Positions 36,054 to 43,926 of a DNA stretch of 64,000 nt are shown here, piece by piece. The notes beneath the pieces are model-generated. The model saw nothing but the letters and a program-made list of their open reading frames with translations. It did no database searches and had not been told where the DNA came from. Each line of letters starts with the position of its first letter. Within the stretch, counting starts at the first letter, position 1. Source of the stretch: Brucella grignonensis (lineage in GTDB: Bacteria; Pseudomonadota; Alphaproteobacteria; Rhizobiales; Rhizobiaceae). The DNA is taken from contig NZ_NNRL01000168.1 of the NCBI RefSeq assembly GCF_002252505.1, positions 124,001 through 188,000 on the forward strand, written 5' to 3'. Made by a program: the position numbers and the translations under genes.

Positions 36054-36623
36054 ATGGTAAGAATCATAGGCATTTCCGGAAGCCTTCGGGCCGGCTCTTA
36101 CAACACTCATTTGTTGCAACTCGCAGCAAGCCTCATGCCAGAAGGCTCGCAGATGGTGGTGGAAACGCTGCATGGTATTCCGCTTTACGATGCGGATCTC
36201 GAAGCGAGCGAAGGTTTGCCACCTCGTGTCACAGAACTGAAGGAAGCCGTTGCCAGTGCCGACGGCCTGCTTCTGGCAACACCGGAATACAACAACTCTA
36301 TTCCCGGCGTTTTCAAGAACGGCATCGACTGGCTGTCTCGTCCGGCCAACGATATCGCTCGTGTTTTCGGCGGCAAGCCGGTTGCTCTTTTTGGAGCGTC
36401 ACCGGGAGGCTTCGGCACAGTGCTGAGCCAGAATGCGTGGCTCCCGGTTTTGCGTACTTTGCGCACTGAACCATGGTTTGCAGGACGCCTGCTGGTTTCA
36501 CACGCGGGTAATGTGTTCGACAATCAGGGAAAGCTGACGGACGAGGCTCTTATCACGCAACTAAAGACATTCCTTGCAGGGTTTGTGACTTTCATCGAGA
36601 CACAGCAAACGAAAACAGTATAG
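36054..36623 (+). CDS. NADPH-dependent FMN reductase (ChrR/YieF type)
   Basis: The 189-residue flavodoxin-like protein has the FMN phosphate-binding loop GISGSLRAGSYNT near the N-terminus, PEYNNSIPGVFKNGIDWLSRP (about residues 80-100) and the GASPGGFG loop. These are the marks of the FMN_red family (azo/quinone/chromate reductases). It runs convergently with a GNAT-like gene, with adjacent stop codons, and lies near a luciferase-like flavin monooxygenase. A role in quinone or electrophile detoxification, or in supplying reduced FMN, is plausible. Confidence 0.92.
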   Translation: MVRIIGISGSLRAGSYNTHLLQLAASLMPEGSQMVVETLHGIPLYDADLEASEGLPPRVTELKEAVASADGLLLATPEYNNSIPGVFKNGIDWLSRPANDIARVFGGKPVALFGASPGGFGTVLSQNAWLPVLRTLRTEPWFAGRLLVSHAGNVFDNQGKLTDEALITQLKTFLAGFVTFIETQQTKTV

Positions 36624-36947
36624 TCAGATTGTCGGGTCTTCGCCCGGCGGTACCGTCATCACATCTGCCCATTCCGGGTGCCTGCGATATTGCGCCCGGA
36701 CATAGGGACAGAGTGGTATGATTTTCATTCCGTTCTGGCGTGCATCTTCAATCATGAAGGTTACAAGCGCCGCAGCCGATCCCGTACCTTTCATGCTGTC
36801 CGACGCCCCTGTGTGGTCGGCGCTGATCAGACTGTTGCCGCGCTTGGTGAAGGTGATTTCAGTTTCACCATCAATTCCGTCGATGCGGGCCACATAACGT
36901 CCGTTGCGGGCGTCTTTGTCTTCTCTCCCCATCCTCATATCGACCAT
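36624..36947 (-). CDS. Small GNAT-like N-acetyltransferase domain protein (YjdJ type)
   Basis: The 107-residue protein, from the ATG at 36947 behind GGAGGAG, matches the short Gtn/YjdJ GNAT group: EITFTKRGNSLISADHTG, the acetyl-CoA region MKGTGSAAALVTFMIEDARQNGMK, and the typical ending IIPLCPYVRAQYRRHPEW. Biochemical roles of this small group are poorly known. It is the last gene after the LLM monooxygenase and NADP-binding reductase genes, from which it is separated by a palindromic element. Confidence 0.87.
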   Translation of the reverse strand: MVDMRMGREDKDARNGRYVARIDGIDGETEITFTKRGNSLISADHTGASDSMKGTGSAAALVTFMIEDARQNGMKIIPLCPYVRAQYRRHPEWADVMTVPPGEDPTI

Positions 36948-36976
36948 TTCAGTCTCCTCCCACTCTCTGATCTTCC

Positions 36977-37077
36977 AGAGCGGTTCCCGTTCTAACAGAA
37001 TGGGCGGAACCGCTCTAACTGTTTGACTTATTACACTCTCGGCAAAACCGTTTCGCACTTTTGCTGGGAGTGCTCTA
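36977..37077. repeat. Composite two-hairpin intergenic element, second copy
   Basis: Hairpin one pairs AGAGCGGTTCC (36977-36987) with GGAACCGCTCT (37006-37016). Hairpin two pairs the CACTCTCGGCAAAA region with TTTTGCTGGGAGTG. Layout and joining bases match the element at 11301-11402. Its last bases provide the TAG stop of the reductase gene on the minus strand. Confidence 0.75.
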
Positions 37078-37725
37078 TCCTGCACGCTGCAATTGGAGAG
37101 CATTCTCCATATCTGCCCGATTGACCATCGCGCCGAACAGCGGCGTTCCGGTATCAAATGAACGGCTGAAAGGCAGCGCTCCTGCATCGACAGGATCGAA
37201 TCCGATACGGTCGATAAAGACGGCGACTTCCCGGCGTGCATCTGCATCGTTTCCGGCAATTGCCATCGCACGACGCTCCGGATCGCCTGCCGGGCGAGCT
37301 TCCTCATCTATTTCGTGATAGCCCATATGATTAAAGCTCCGCACCAGCCGCGCATGTGCCAAGAATTCCTGCACAATCTCGCTGCTCGAGCGCTCGCCTT
37401 CAAACTCGGCAATTGTTCCGTCTGTTGGTGCCCAGTAGTTCATGGCATCAACAACGATCTTATCGGCCAACAGTTCCGGTGAAAGGCTGCGATATTTAGA
37501 CAGCGGCAATGCAAGCACGACAATGTCGGCAGCTGCAATCACGTTTTCCGCCGTCTCAGCTTTTGCACCCGGCACCATGATTTCCAGCACAAGGGCGATG
37601 TCTTCCGGCGCTTTGGAAGTTGCCAGCCGCACCTCATAGCCCGCCGCAATTGCGCGACGAGCTATGGCGGTGCCGACACGGCCCGCACCCAATATGCCGA
37701 TAGTTTTGACCTGAGATATTGGCAT
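37075..37725 (-). CDS. NADP-binding oxidoreductase, F420-dependent NADP reductase-like
   Basis: The 216-residue protein (COG2085) has an N-terminal Rossmann motif GILGAGRVGTAIARRA, followed by ADIVVLALPLSKY, SFNHMGYHEI and a C-terminal helical part. Members include F420:NADP reductases, but in proteobacteria the cofactor partner is unclear. It lies 17 bases downstream of the luciferase-like monooxygenase gene, so both are cotranscribed and may share a substrate or cofactor. Its stop codon lies inside a palindromic repeat. Confidence 0.87.
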   Translation of the reverse strand: MPISQVKTIGILGAGRVGTAIARRAIAAGYEVRLATSKAPEDIALVLEIMVPGAKAETAENVIAAADIVVLALPLSKYRSLSPELLADKIVVDAMNYWAPTDGTIAEFEGERSSSEIVQEFLAHARLVRSFNHMGYHEIDEEARPAGDPERRAMAIAGNDADARREVAVFIDRIGFDPVDAGALPFSRSFDTGTPLFGAMVNRADMENALQLQRAG

Positions 37726-37742
37726 ATTCAGTTTGCTCCTGT

Positions 37743-38783
37743 TTATTTTCCAGAACCCAGTTCCGCATCAACGAGCGGCTTCACCTTGGTGCCCAGCAAT
37801 TCTATCGACCGCAGGAATGCCTTGTGTGGCATCTGTCCGACGTCCATCTGAAAGAACTGTCGTGTATGACCAATGTGCTTGTGCAACTCGACGATACGTT
37901 CGGCGATTTCCTCCGGACTACCCGCAAAGAGTGCACCCGCGCCACTTGCTTCCTTGTCGTAGTGCGAGCGTGGCGGCGGCGCGAAGCCCCGGATCTTGCC
38001 GAGCTGTTCCATGACCGCATGCCAATGGGTCCAGAAGAATTCCTTGGCTTCCTTTGCATCCTCGCCGATGAAACCCGGGCTTGCGACCGAGACCTTCACC
38101 TTTTCCGGGGCAATTTCCGCTTGGGCGGCCGCGCGCCGGTAAAGATCAGCCAGCGGTGCAAACCGCGATGCCTGACCGCCGATAATAGCGTAGGAAATCG
38201 GCAGGCCAAGCAGGCCCGCACGAACTGACGAGTGCGGATTACCCCCGGTGGCAAGCCAGACCGGCAGCGATCCGCTATCCGGACGCGGCACAACAAGTGC
38301 ATCGTTTAGCGCGGGACGAAATTTACCCTGCCAGGTGACCTTTTCGCTTTCGTTGATCTTCAAAAGCAGATCAAGTTTTTCAGCATAAAGTTCGTCATAA
38401 TCGTTGAGATCATGTCCGAAAAGCGGAAAAGATTCCGTTGAAGACCCTCTGCCGGCCGTAATTTCGGCGCGTCCGTTCGACAACGCGTCCACCGAGGCAA
38501 ACTGCTGATAAACCCGCACCGGGTCGTCCGTGCTCAGCACTGTGACGGCGCTGCCAAGTTTAATGTTGTTTGTCGTCGATGCCGCAGCACCCAGAATGAC
38601 GGTCGCAGCCGAAGCTGGCATCTCACGTGTATGATGCTCGCCGATACCAAAATAATCGAGACCCACCTCATCAGCGAGCTGGATCGCCTCGAGCAGGTTG
38701 CGCGTTGCATCTGCCGTAGAGCCGAGTTCGCCAGTGACGGTATTCTTCTGCACGTCCCCGAAACTATATACGCCCAATTCCAT
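37743..38783 (-). CDS. LLM-class flavin-dependent monooxygenase (luciferase-like)
   Basis: The 346-residue TIM-barrel protein has the LLM features DYFGIGEHHTREMPASAA, LGSAVTVLSTDDPVRVYQQFA and AEITAGRGSS, and the glycine-rich VWLATGGNPHSSVRAG. The family uses reduced FMN or F420 to oxygenate or reduce small substrates. The start is ATG with AAGGAGAG upstream. Together with the NADP-binding reductase and the nearby FMN reductase it makes a plausible two-component flavin monooxygenase set. The substrate is unknown. Confidence 0.91.
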   Translation of the reverse strand: MELGVYSFGDVQKNTVTGELGSTADATRNLLEAIQLADEVGLDYFGIGEHHTREMPASAATVILGAAASTTNNIKLGSAVTVLSTDDPVRVYQQFASVDALSNGRAEITAGRGSSTESFPLFGHDLNDYDELYAEKLDLLLKINESEKVTWQGKFRPALNDALVVPRPDSGSLPVWLATGGNPHSSVRAGLLGLPISYAIIGGQASRFAPLADLYRRAAAQAEIAPEKVKVSVASPGFIGEDAKEAKEFFWTHWHAVMEQLGKIRGFAPPPRSHYDKEASGAGALFAGSPEEIAERIVELHKHIGHTRQFFQMDVGQMPHKAFLRSIELLGTKVKPLVDAELGSGK

Positions 38784-39046
38784 GTTATTCTCTCCTTAAG
38801 GCCTATGCCGACAATCTTAGCCAGCAGTATATGTTAGTAACTGAGTATAATATCGGTACTGCTCGTTGCCATACAAGAAGGCACATTTTGGGAACCCGGT
38901 ATCCTGAAAGTGCCTGCGATATAGACCCACTCGACGGGCATATGATCTTGTAAATCAGAGAACACTATCGCCGCTGGCGATATAGACTATGGGACTGCCA
39001 GTCGTTTATCTTGGCTTTTGAGATTGCAACCGGAGACGACGCGTTC
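38784..39046. other. Intergenic region between LLM monooxygenase and lrgA
   Basis: This 263-base spacer lies between divergent genes and should carry both promoters. I see no ORF or strong repeat. Confidence 0.4.
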
Positions 39047-39406
39047 ATGATCAAGGGTATAGCGCTGCTATTGTTGTTTCAGCTGCTTGGCGAAAGCATC
39101 ATCTTCTTGAGCGGACTTCCCATACCAGGCCCCGTTGTGGGGCTCGTGCTTCTGTTTGTTGCCATGCAACTGTGCAAGATATTCGACTGGGGTATCTTTG
39201 CCGAAGCAGAAACAGCGGCTGATGGTTTTCTCGGTAATCTCGGCCTGCTTTTTGTCCCGGCGGGTGTCGGAGTGGTCGCTATGTGGAGCCAGATTCAGGG
39301 GCAAGCCACAGCAATTCTGGCTATCGTGGTGATCTCGGCAATTCTCACATTGGCGGTGACGGTCTGGACTTTCATTCTTGTGCAACGCTTCATGAGGCGG
39401 AGGTAG
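39047..39406 (+). CDS. lrgA: LrgA/CidA family holin-like membrane protein
   Basis: The 119-residue protein has four predicted membrane segments and the family blocks LLLFQLLGESI, LPIPGPVVGLVLLF and LGLLFVPAGVGVV. I chose the ATG at 39047 so the protein starts directly with the first membrane segment. It is followed after four bases by lrgB. In other bacteria LrgAB/CidAB proteins affect murein hydrolase export, cell lysis or pyruvate/glycolate uptake, and which applies here is unknown. Confidence 0.9.
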   Translation: MIKGIALLLLFQLLGESIIFLSGLPIPGPVVGLVLLFVAMQLCKIFDWGIFAEAETAADGFLGNLGLLFVPAGVGVVAMWSQIQGQATAILAIVVISAILTLAVTVWTFILVQRFMRRR

Positions 39407-39410
39407 CTTT

Positions 39411-40127
39411 ATGAAACATCCGCTGGAACTATGGGTGTACCTTTCAGCATCACCATTGCTGTGGCTCACTCTCACATTATGCGCATGGATCGTTGCGACG
39501 CATATTTCCGTTCGACTGAAGCGCCATCCATTGGCCAATCCTGTACTGATTTCCATCGTGCTGCTTTCCAGCCTGCTCGTGATTTTCGATGTTCCCTATG
39601 GAACGTTCTTTGAGGGCGCTCAGTTTATCCACTTCCTGCTTGGTCCAGCCACTGTCGCCATCGCGGTGCCTCTATTCCGCCAATGGCATCAGGTGCGGCA
39701 AGCGCTCATCCCAATGGGAGCAGCGCTGGTCGTCGGTTCGTTCTTTGCCGTTCTTTCCATTGTCGTGATGGGCAAATGGGCTAATCTCTCCAATGAAGTG
39801 CTGATTTCTTTTCTACCAAAATCCGCAACTGCGGGGGTTGCCATGGCGATCTCTTCCACACTTGGCGGCACACCGTCGCTAACCGCAGTATTGGTTATAC
39901 TCACCGGCATTATCGGTGCGCTTGTCGTCACCCCTTTCATGAATGCCATGCGGATAAAAGACTACGCTGCGCGTGGATTTGCGGTGGGGCTGACATCGCA
40001 CGGCATCGGAACCGCACGTGCCTTTGATGTCGATGAAACGGCTGGGCTCTTCGCCGGAATTGCCATGGCCCTGAACGCTATTGCAACATCACTTGTTGTT
40101 CCGTTGCTCGTCAAACTGCTCTTTTGA
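39411..40127 (+). CDS. lrgB: LrgB family membrane protein
   Basis: The 238-residue protein has about seven membrane segments and the LrgB hallmarks FLLGPATVAIAVPLFRQ, SVTAGVAM-like FLPKSATAGVAMAIS, and RGFAVGLTSHGIGTARAFDVDETAG. It forms a pair with lrgA in one operon, ended by a strong hairpin terminator. The neighbouring exported 2-hydroxyacid oxidase is of interest because plant and some bacterial LrgAB-like proteins move glycolate or pyruvate. Confidence 0.92.
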   Translation: MKHPLELWVYLSASPLLWLTLTLCAWIVATHISVRLKRHPLANPVLISIVLLSSLLVIFDVPYGTFFEGAQFIHFLLGPATVAIAVPLFRQWHQVRQALIPMGAALVVGSFFAVLSIVVMGKWANLSNEVLISFLPKSATAGVAMAISSTLGGTPSLTAVLVILTGIIGALVVTPFMNAMRIKDYAARGFAVGLTSHGIGTARAFDVDETAGLFAGIAMALNAIATSLVVPLLVKLLF

Positions 40128-40146
40128 CGAGTTCACCGAGCCAACG

Positions 40147-40175
40147 AAAGGCGGTCAAGAAAATGACCGCCTTTT
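40147..40175. terminator. Rho-independent terminator between convergent genes
   Basis: An 11-base perfect stem (AAAGGCGGTCA with TGACCGCCTTT) with a 6-base loop and TTTT lies 19 bases past lrgB. The A run on the other side lets it serve the convergent oxidase gene too. Confidence 0.92.
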
Positions 40176-40190
40176 CACTCTTTACGAAGA

Positions 40191-41399
40191 CTACTCGAAA
40201 TCCTTATCGGTATAGAGTCGGGTTTTCTTGACTGCCTCAATGTTCTGCGCGCCACCCAGCATCATGTTGATGGTCAGCTCCTTGTTCAATTGCTGAACAA
40301 CGGAATTCACACCTTCAGCACCGCCCAGGTTGAGCCCGTAGAGGATCGGGCGCCCGACAGCGACAATATCGGCACCGCTGGCAAGCGCTTTGAACACATG
40401 CGAGCCTCGGCGAACACCACTGTCAAATACGATCGGCACACGCTTGTTGACGACCTTGGCGATGGACGGCAACACCTCGAAGGATGCCGGACCGCTATCC
40501 AACTGGCGACCGCCATGATTGGATACCCATATGGCATCCGCCCCTGCCTTGATAACCGTGTCGGCATCATCAGGAGACTGAATGCCCTTCACGATGACGG
40601 GCAGATTGGTCAGATCCTTCACGTATTTGATATCCGTCGGTGTAAAAGCCTGCTTGGCCTGAGCGTAAATTTCACTGATGCCCGCGCCCTTGCCGGTCTT
40701 AGAACCGTCGTCTTTCTGCTTGGCAAACAGTTCCAGATTGGCGAAGCCCAGCGGGAACTGGAAGCTGTTCTTGATATCATCTTCACGATAGCCGCCAACC
40801 GGCGAGTCGACCGTCAGAATAATGGCCTTCGCACCACTATCTTTGGCGCGTTTCAGCGTGAACTCGTTAAATGCGTTGTTCTTGCTCATATAGAGCTGGA
40901 AGAAGAACGGGTTGTCGCCTGAGACCTCGGCCACTTCTTCAATTGTCTTATTGCCATAGGTGCTAAGTGAGAAGATGGAACCAGCCTTGGCCATGCCTTT
41001 TGCTGTCGCAATCTCACCGTCCTGATGCGCCAGTCCTTGCGCGGCCATTGGGGCCTGAATGACAGGCGTTTTCAGCTTGAGGCCAAGAAAACTGGTCGAC
41101 AAGTCAATGTTCGACAGTTCGATGCCCTGCATGACGCGTGGCATGATATATTTCTTGTCAAACGCAGATGTATTCGAGCGGAGGTTCTGCTCATTTTCGG
41201 CACCACCGCGGATATAACCGAAGGCACCTTTTTCCATATTGTTCTGAACCTGAGCTTCAAGGTCGTTCAGGTTGACGATTTTAATCGGGCCTTCCGCAGT
41301 GCTGGCCTTATAATCACTGGCGTGAGCAACCCCAAGGGAGAATGCCAGCACAACCGCACTCAGCGATGCGGCATATTTTCTACCGTGTAGACTGATCAT
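40191..41399 (-). CDS. Exported FMN-dependent 2-hydroxyacid oxidase (lactate oxidase family)
   Basis: The 402-residue protein is an FMN_dh-family TIM barrel: FGYIRGGAENEQNLRSN with the catalytic Tyr, MAAQGLAHQDGE, VKGIQSPDDA, the active-site SNHGGRQLD with the His base and Arg, and FDSGVRRGSHVFKALASGAD for FMN phosphate. Unlike cytosolic relatives it begins with a typical Sec signal peptide (AFSLGVAHASD, cleavage near residue 27) and no twin arginine. I chose the ATG at 41399, with AGGAG eight bases upstream; the open frame extends 48 codons further without a site. It may oxidise lactate or a related acid in the periplasm. A YceI gene lies just upstream on the same strand. Confidence 0.88.
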   Translation of the reverse strand: MISLHGRKYAASLSAVVLAFSLGVAHASDYKASTAEGPIKIVNLNDLEAQVQNNMEKGAFGYIRGGAENEQNLRSNTSAFDKKYIMPRVMQGIELSNIDLSTSFLGLKLKTPVIQAPMAAQGLAHQDGEIATAKGMAKAGSIFSLSTYGNKTIEEVAEVSGDNPFFFQLYMSKNNAFNEFTLKRAKDSGAKAIILTVDSPVGGYREDDIKNSFQFPLGFANLELFAKQKDDGSKTGKGAGISEIYAQAKQAFTPTDIKYVKDLTNLPVIVKGIQSPDDADTVIKAGADAIWVSNHGGRQLDSGPASFEVLPSIAKVVNKRVPIVFDSGVRRGSHVFKALASGADIVAVGRPILYGLNLGGAEGVNSVVQQLNKELTINMMLGGAQNIEAVKKTRLYTDKDFE

Positions 41400-41511
41400 G
41401 ATACTATCTCCTGAGGCATCTCGTGGCCGGATGTAATCCTTGGTGGCCACGCGGATGCCCAAAAATGCTTTGCTTGACCCATACAGCCAAGTTGAAAACA
41501 ACCGTTCCGGT

Positions 41512-42078
41512 TTACTGCTTGATTGCCTCAGCCTGAATTTCAAGCTTGACCATCTTGGCCATGCCTTCCTTTACAAGGAAGTCCACACCCCACTGGGTAC
41601 GATCAATGGTTGCTTCAAAATCGCCACCACAGACTTCTGCTTTGAAGATCGGGCTCTGGTAGCAACCGAACTTGGTGGCCGTCAGCTTGATTGGCTGTGT
41701 CTTTCCTTTCATGGTCAGATTGCCATCCACCGATACCAGCTTGTTTTCGACAAAGTTCCACTTGGTCGACTTGAACTCAATGGTCGGGAATTTTTCCGCA
41801 TCCAGCATATCAGCGCTTTTCACGTGCTTGTCGAATGCGACCATGCCTGTATTCAGCGTCTTTACGGGAATTGAAATATCCATCTTCCCATCCATGGTTT
41901 CAGGATCGAACGAGATATCGCCGTTGATTTCGTAGAAGCCACCACTGTTTGTCGATGTATTGAAGTGATCAATATAGAAAACAGCTTTTGTGTGTGTTGG
42001 GTCCAGTTTGTAATCCGCCGCCTGGGCAGCTGAGACTGACAGCAACGAGGCTAAGAGTGGTAGTATGAACTTTCTCAT
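41512..42078 (-). CDS. YceI-family periplasmic protein
   Basis: The 188-residue protein has a Sec signal peptide (LLSVSAAQA, cleavage after residue 20) and one YceI lipocalin-like barrel (YKLDPTHTKAVFYIDHF, FPTIEFKSTKW, LTMKGKTQPIKL, TQWGVDFLVKEGM). YceI proteins bind polyisoprenoid or quinone-like lipids. Two cysteines (FGCYQSP and EVCGGDF) may pair. It is upstream of the exported flavoprotein gene by 112 bases on the same strand, so the two may work together in the periplasm. A GTCCTAT/ATAGGAC palindrome lies about 145 bases before its start. Confidence 0.92.
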   Translation of the reverse strand: MRKFILPLLASLLSVSAAQAADYKLDPTHTKAVFYIDHFNTSTNSGGFYEINGDISFDPETMDGKMDISIPVKTLNTGMVAFDKHVKSADMLDAEKFPTIEFKSTKWNFVENKLVSVDGNLTMKGKTQPIKLTATKFGCYQSPIFKAEVCGGDFEATIDRTQWGVDFLVKEGMAKMVKLEIQAEAIKQ

Positions 42079-42222
42079 GTCGATTTCCTTGTCGAGATGT
42101 GAATTAAAAGCGAGAAGCAGGTCGCCCCAATTCTTCGACAGTTTGTCAGAGGGGCATCGCTTCGATGTTCACAAAGTAACCCTGCAGTCTTGTGTCGGGT
42201 AGATCGGATTTCGGTACTCAAT

Positions 42223-42238
42223 GTCCTATAAATAGGAC
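42223..42238. promoter_or_regulatory. Palindrome upstream of yceI, candidate operator
   Basis: GTCCTAT-AA-ATAGGAC has perfect 7-base arms. It lies in the 201-base spacer between the yceI start and the end of the pump gene. The sharp symmetry suggests a dimeric repressor site, but no regulator can be assigned. Confidence 0.5.
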
Positions 42239-42279
42239 GCTTGTTGGTGTTGACCAGAAGCAACAGGACTATATGCGTT

Positions 42280-43863
42280 TCAGAGAAACTTTCCCGGCAG
42301 CGACGGTCGGCGCATGAAGAGTGTTGCGAGCGCTGCAAGAGCAATAGCGAGACCGATCATGACGAACATGTCGCTGTAGGCCAGCACGAAAGCCTCCCGT
42401 TGAACGGTTCTGGCGAGCATGGCCGTGGCTTGGGCAGTCACCGTCGTTGGATCGCTGTTATGAGCTTCCAGCATGGCTGCGGTTCGGTCGATGCGGCCCT
42501 GCACATCCGCAGCGCCCCGTTCCAGATGCAGGCCAAGCAGATTGGAGTGCACCTGCTCCTGCATGCGTGTGAATGTGCTGACCGCAGCAAGACCAATGGC
42601 TGTGCCAACCGTGCGAACGATATGAACGAGAGAAGCGATCCACGGTATTTCCCTGACGCTGATGTCTTCCGTTATCAGAACCATCAAGGGTATGGCGGTG
42701 AATGGTGCCGCGATGGACTGCACGAACAGCGAAGGCAATATCTGATCCGACGTCCATAGATGCGTGAGATCGGACAGCATAAGAACGCCTGCGCCGAACA
42801 GCATCAGCCCGAATGCTGTCAGACTGCGCGGATCCATCTTGTAGGCCAGCCAGGCGACGAATGGCGTCAGAACGATCTGCGGCAAAGCGGAGACCCAGAA
42901 CATCGTTCCACTTTCCAACGCGCGATATCCTTGAATTCGGATCAGGTATTGCGGCAGCAGATAGGCAGAGGTCATCAGCCCGATGCGCATGGCGAACATC
43001 AGGAATAGACTGAAGCCAATATTCCGTCTGGCAAGCAGACGCGGGCTGACCACCGGATCCGGATGCCGCAATGCATGGATGAGATAAATGCTCAGAAAGA
43101 ACAGAGCTGAAGCCAGCAGACCCACGATCAATCCCGATCCGAGCCAGTCGAGGCGATTGCCCTGATCGAGTGCCGTTACCAATGCAGCCAGCCCGAAAGA
43201 CAGCGCCAGCAGACCAAAACCATCATGCCTACGGAAACGCAGGAATTTGATAGGATCGTTGGCAAGCCCGTAGGCTCCCGCGAGCAGCGTAAGACTGCCA
43301 GGTATGATATTGATCCAGAACAGATATTCCCATGATAGATGCGTGATCACCCACCCCTCGATGCTGGCGGCAAGGTTTGGTGTAAGTGACGAAGCCAGCG
43401 CATAGAGCGACAAGCCGTAAAGCCGCAGATGCTGTGGCAAATGCCGCATGATCACGGCATAAGCCATCGGCATCAGGATACCTGCACTCAGGCCGCGTAT
43501 CGCCTGAATGCTGATAAGCGTCTGGAGATTGGGGCTGAACGGCGCCAGCATCGATGCGATCGTGAAAATGAGCGCTCCGATCATGACCCCGCGAGCGGGC
43601 GAAAGGATGGAGCGCAGCCAGACGGCGGATGGTATGGCGGCCACTTCGGCAACGACATAAGCCGTCGTCAGCCAGCTCGCCTCATCCATGCCAACACCAA
43701 GTGCTCCGCGAATATCAGCAAGTCCGATATCGGTGAGGCGCGAGTTCAACAGGGATGTTGTAGTGCCCAGCAGGACAGCGGCAACGCCGATCAGCGCCCG
43801 TATGTTGGGCAGTCCTGTGGGGCGCGATTGGGCAGAACCCTGAACGGTCGTAGCGGTGGACAT
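42280..43863 (-). CDS. MFS drug efflux permease, DHA2 family (EmrB-like)
   Basis: The 527-residue protein is predicted to have 14 membrane segments and starts its fold with LLGTTTSLLNSRLTDIGLADIRGALG. The DHA2 motif is kept in DEASWLTTAYVVAEVAAIP, and ISIQAIRGLSAGILMPMAYAV follows. It lies 63 bases downstream of the HlyD-type gene on the same strand, so the pair forms an EmrAB-style tripartite pump with an outer-membrane channel. A TolC-family gene at the right edge of the window is one possible partner. Confidence 0.91.
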   Translation of the reverse strand: MSTATTVQGSAQSRPTGLPNIRALIGVAAVLLGTTTSLLNSRLTDIGLADIRGALGVGMDEASWLTTAYVVAEVAAIPSAVWLRSILSPARGVMIGALIFTIASMLAPFSPNLQTLISIQAIRGLSAGILMPMAYAVIMRHLPQHLRLYGLSLYALASSLTPNLAASIEGWVITHLSWEYLFWINIIPGSLTLLAGAYGLANDPIKFLRFRRHDGFGLLALSFGLAALVTALDQGNRLDWLGSGLIVGLLASALFFLSIYLIHALRHPDPVVSPRLLARRNIGFSLFLMFAMRIGLMTSAYLLPQYLIRIQGYRALESGTMFWVSALPQIVLTPFVAWLAYKMDPRSLTAFGLMLFGAGVLMLSDLTHLWTSDQILPSLFVQSIAAPFTAIPLMVLITEDISVREIPWIASLVHIVRTVGTAIGLAAVSTFTRMQEQVHSNLLGLHLERGAADVQGRIDRTAAMLEAHNSDPTTVTAQATAMLARTVQREAFVLAYSDMFVMIGLAIALAALATLFMRRPSLPGKFL

Positions 43864-43926
43864 GGCTTTTCGGCTCCTGCCGCCTGTCCGCTCAGAATGA
43901 AGTTTCCGGACAAACGGCTTCGTTGG

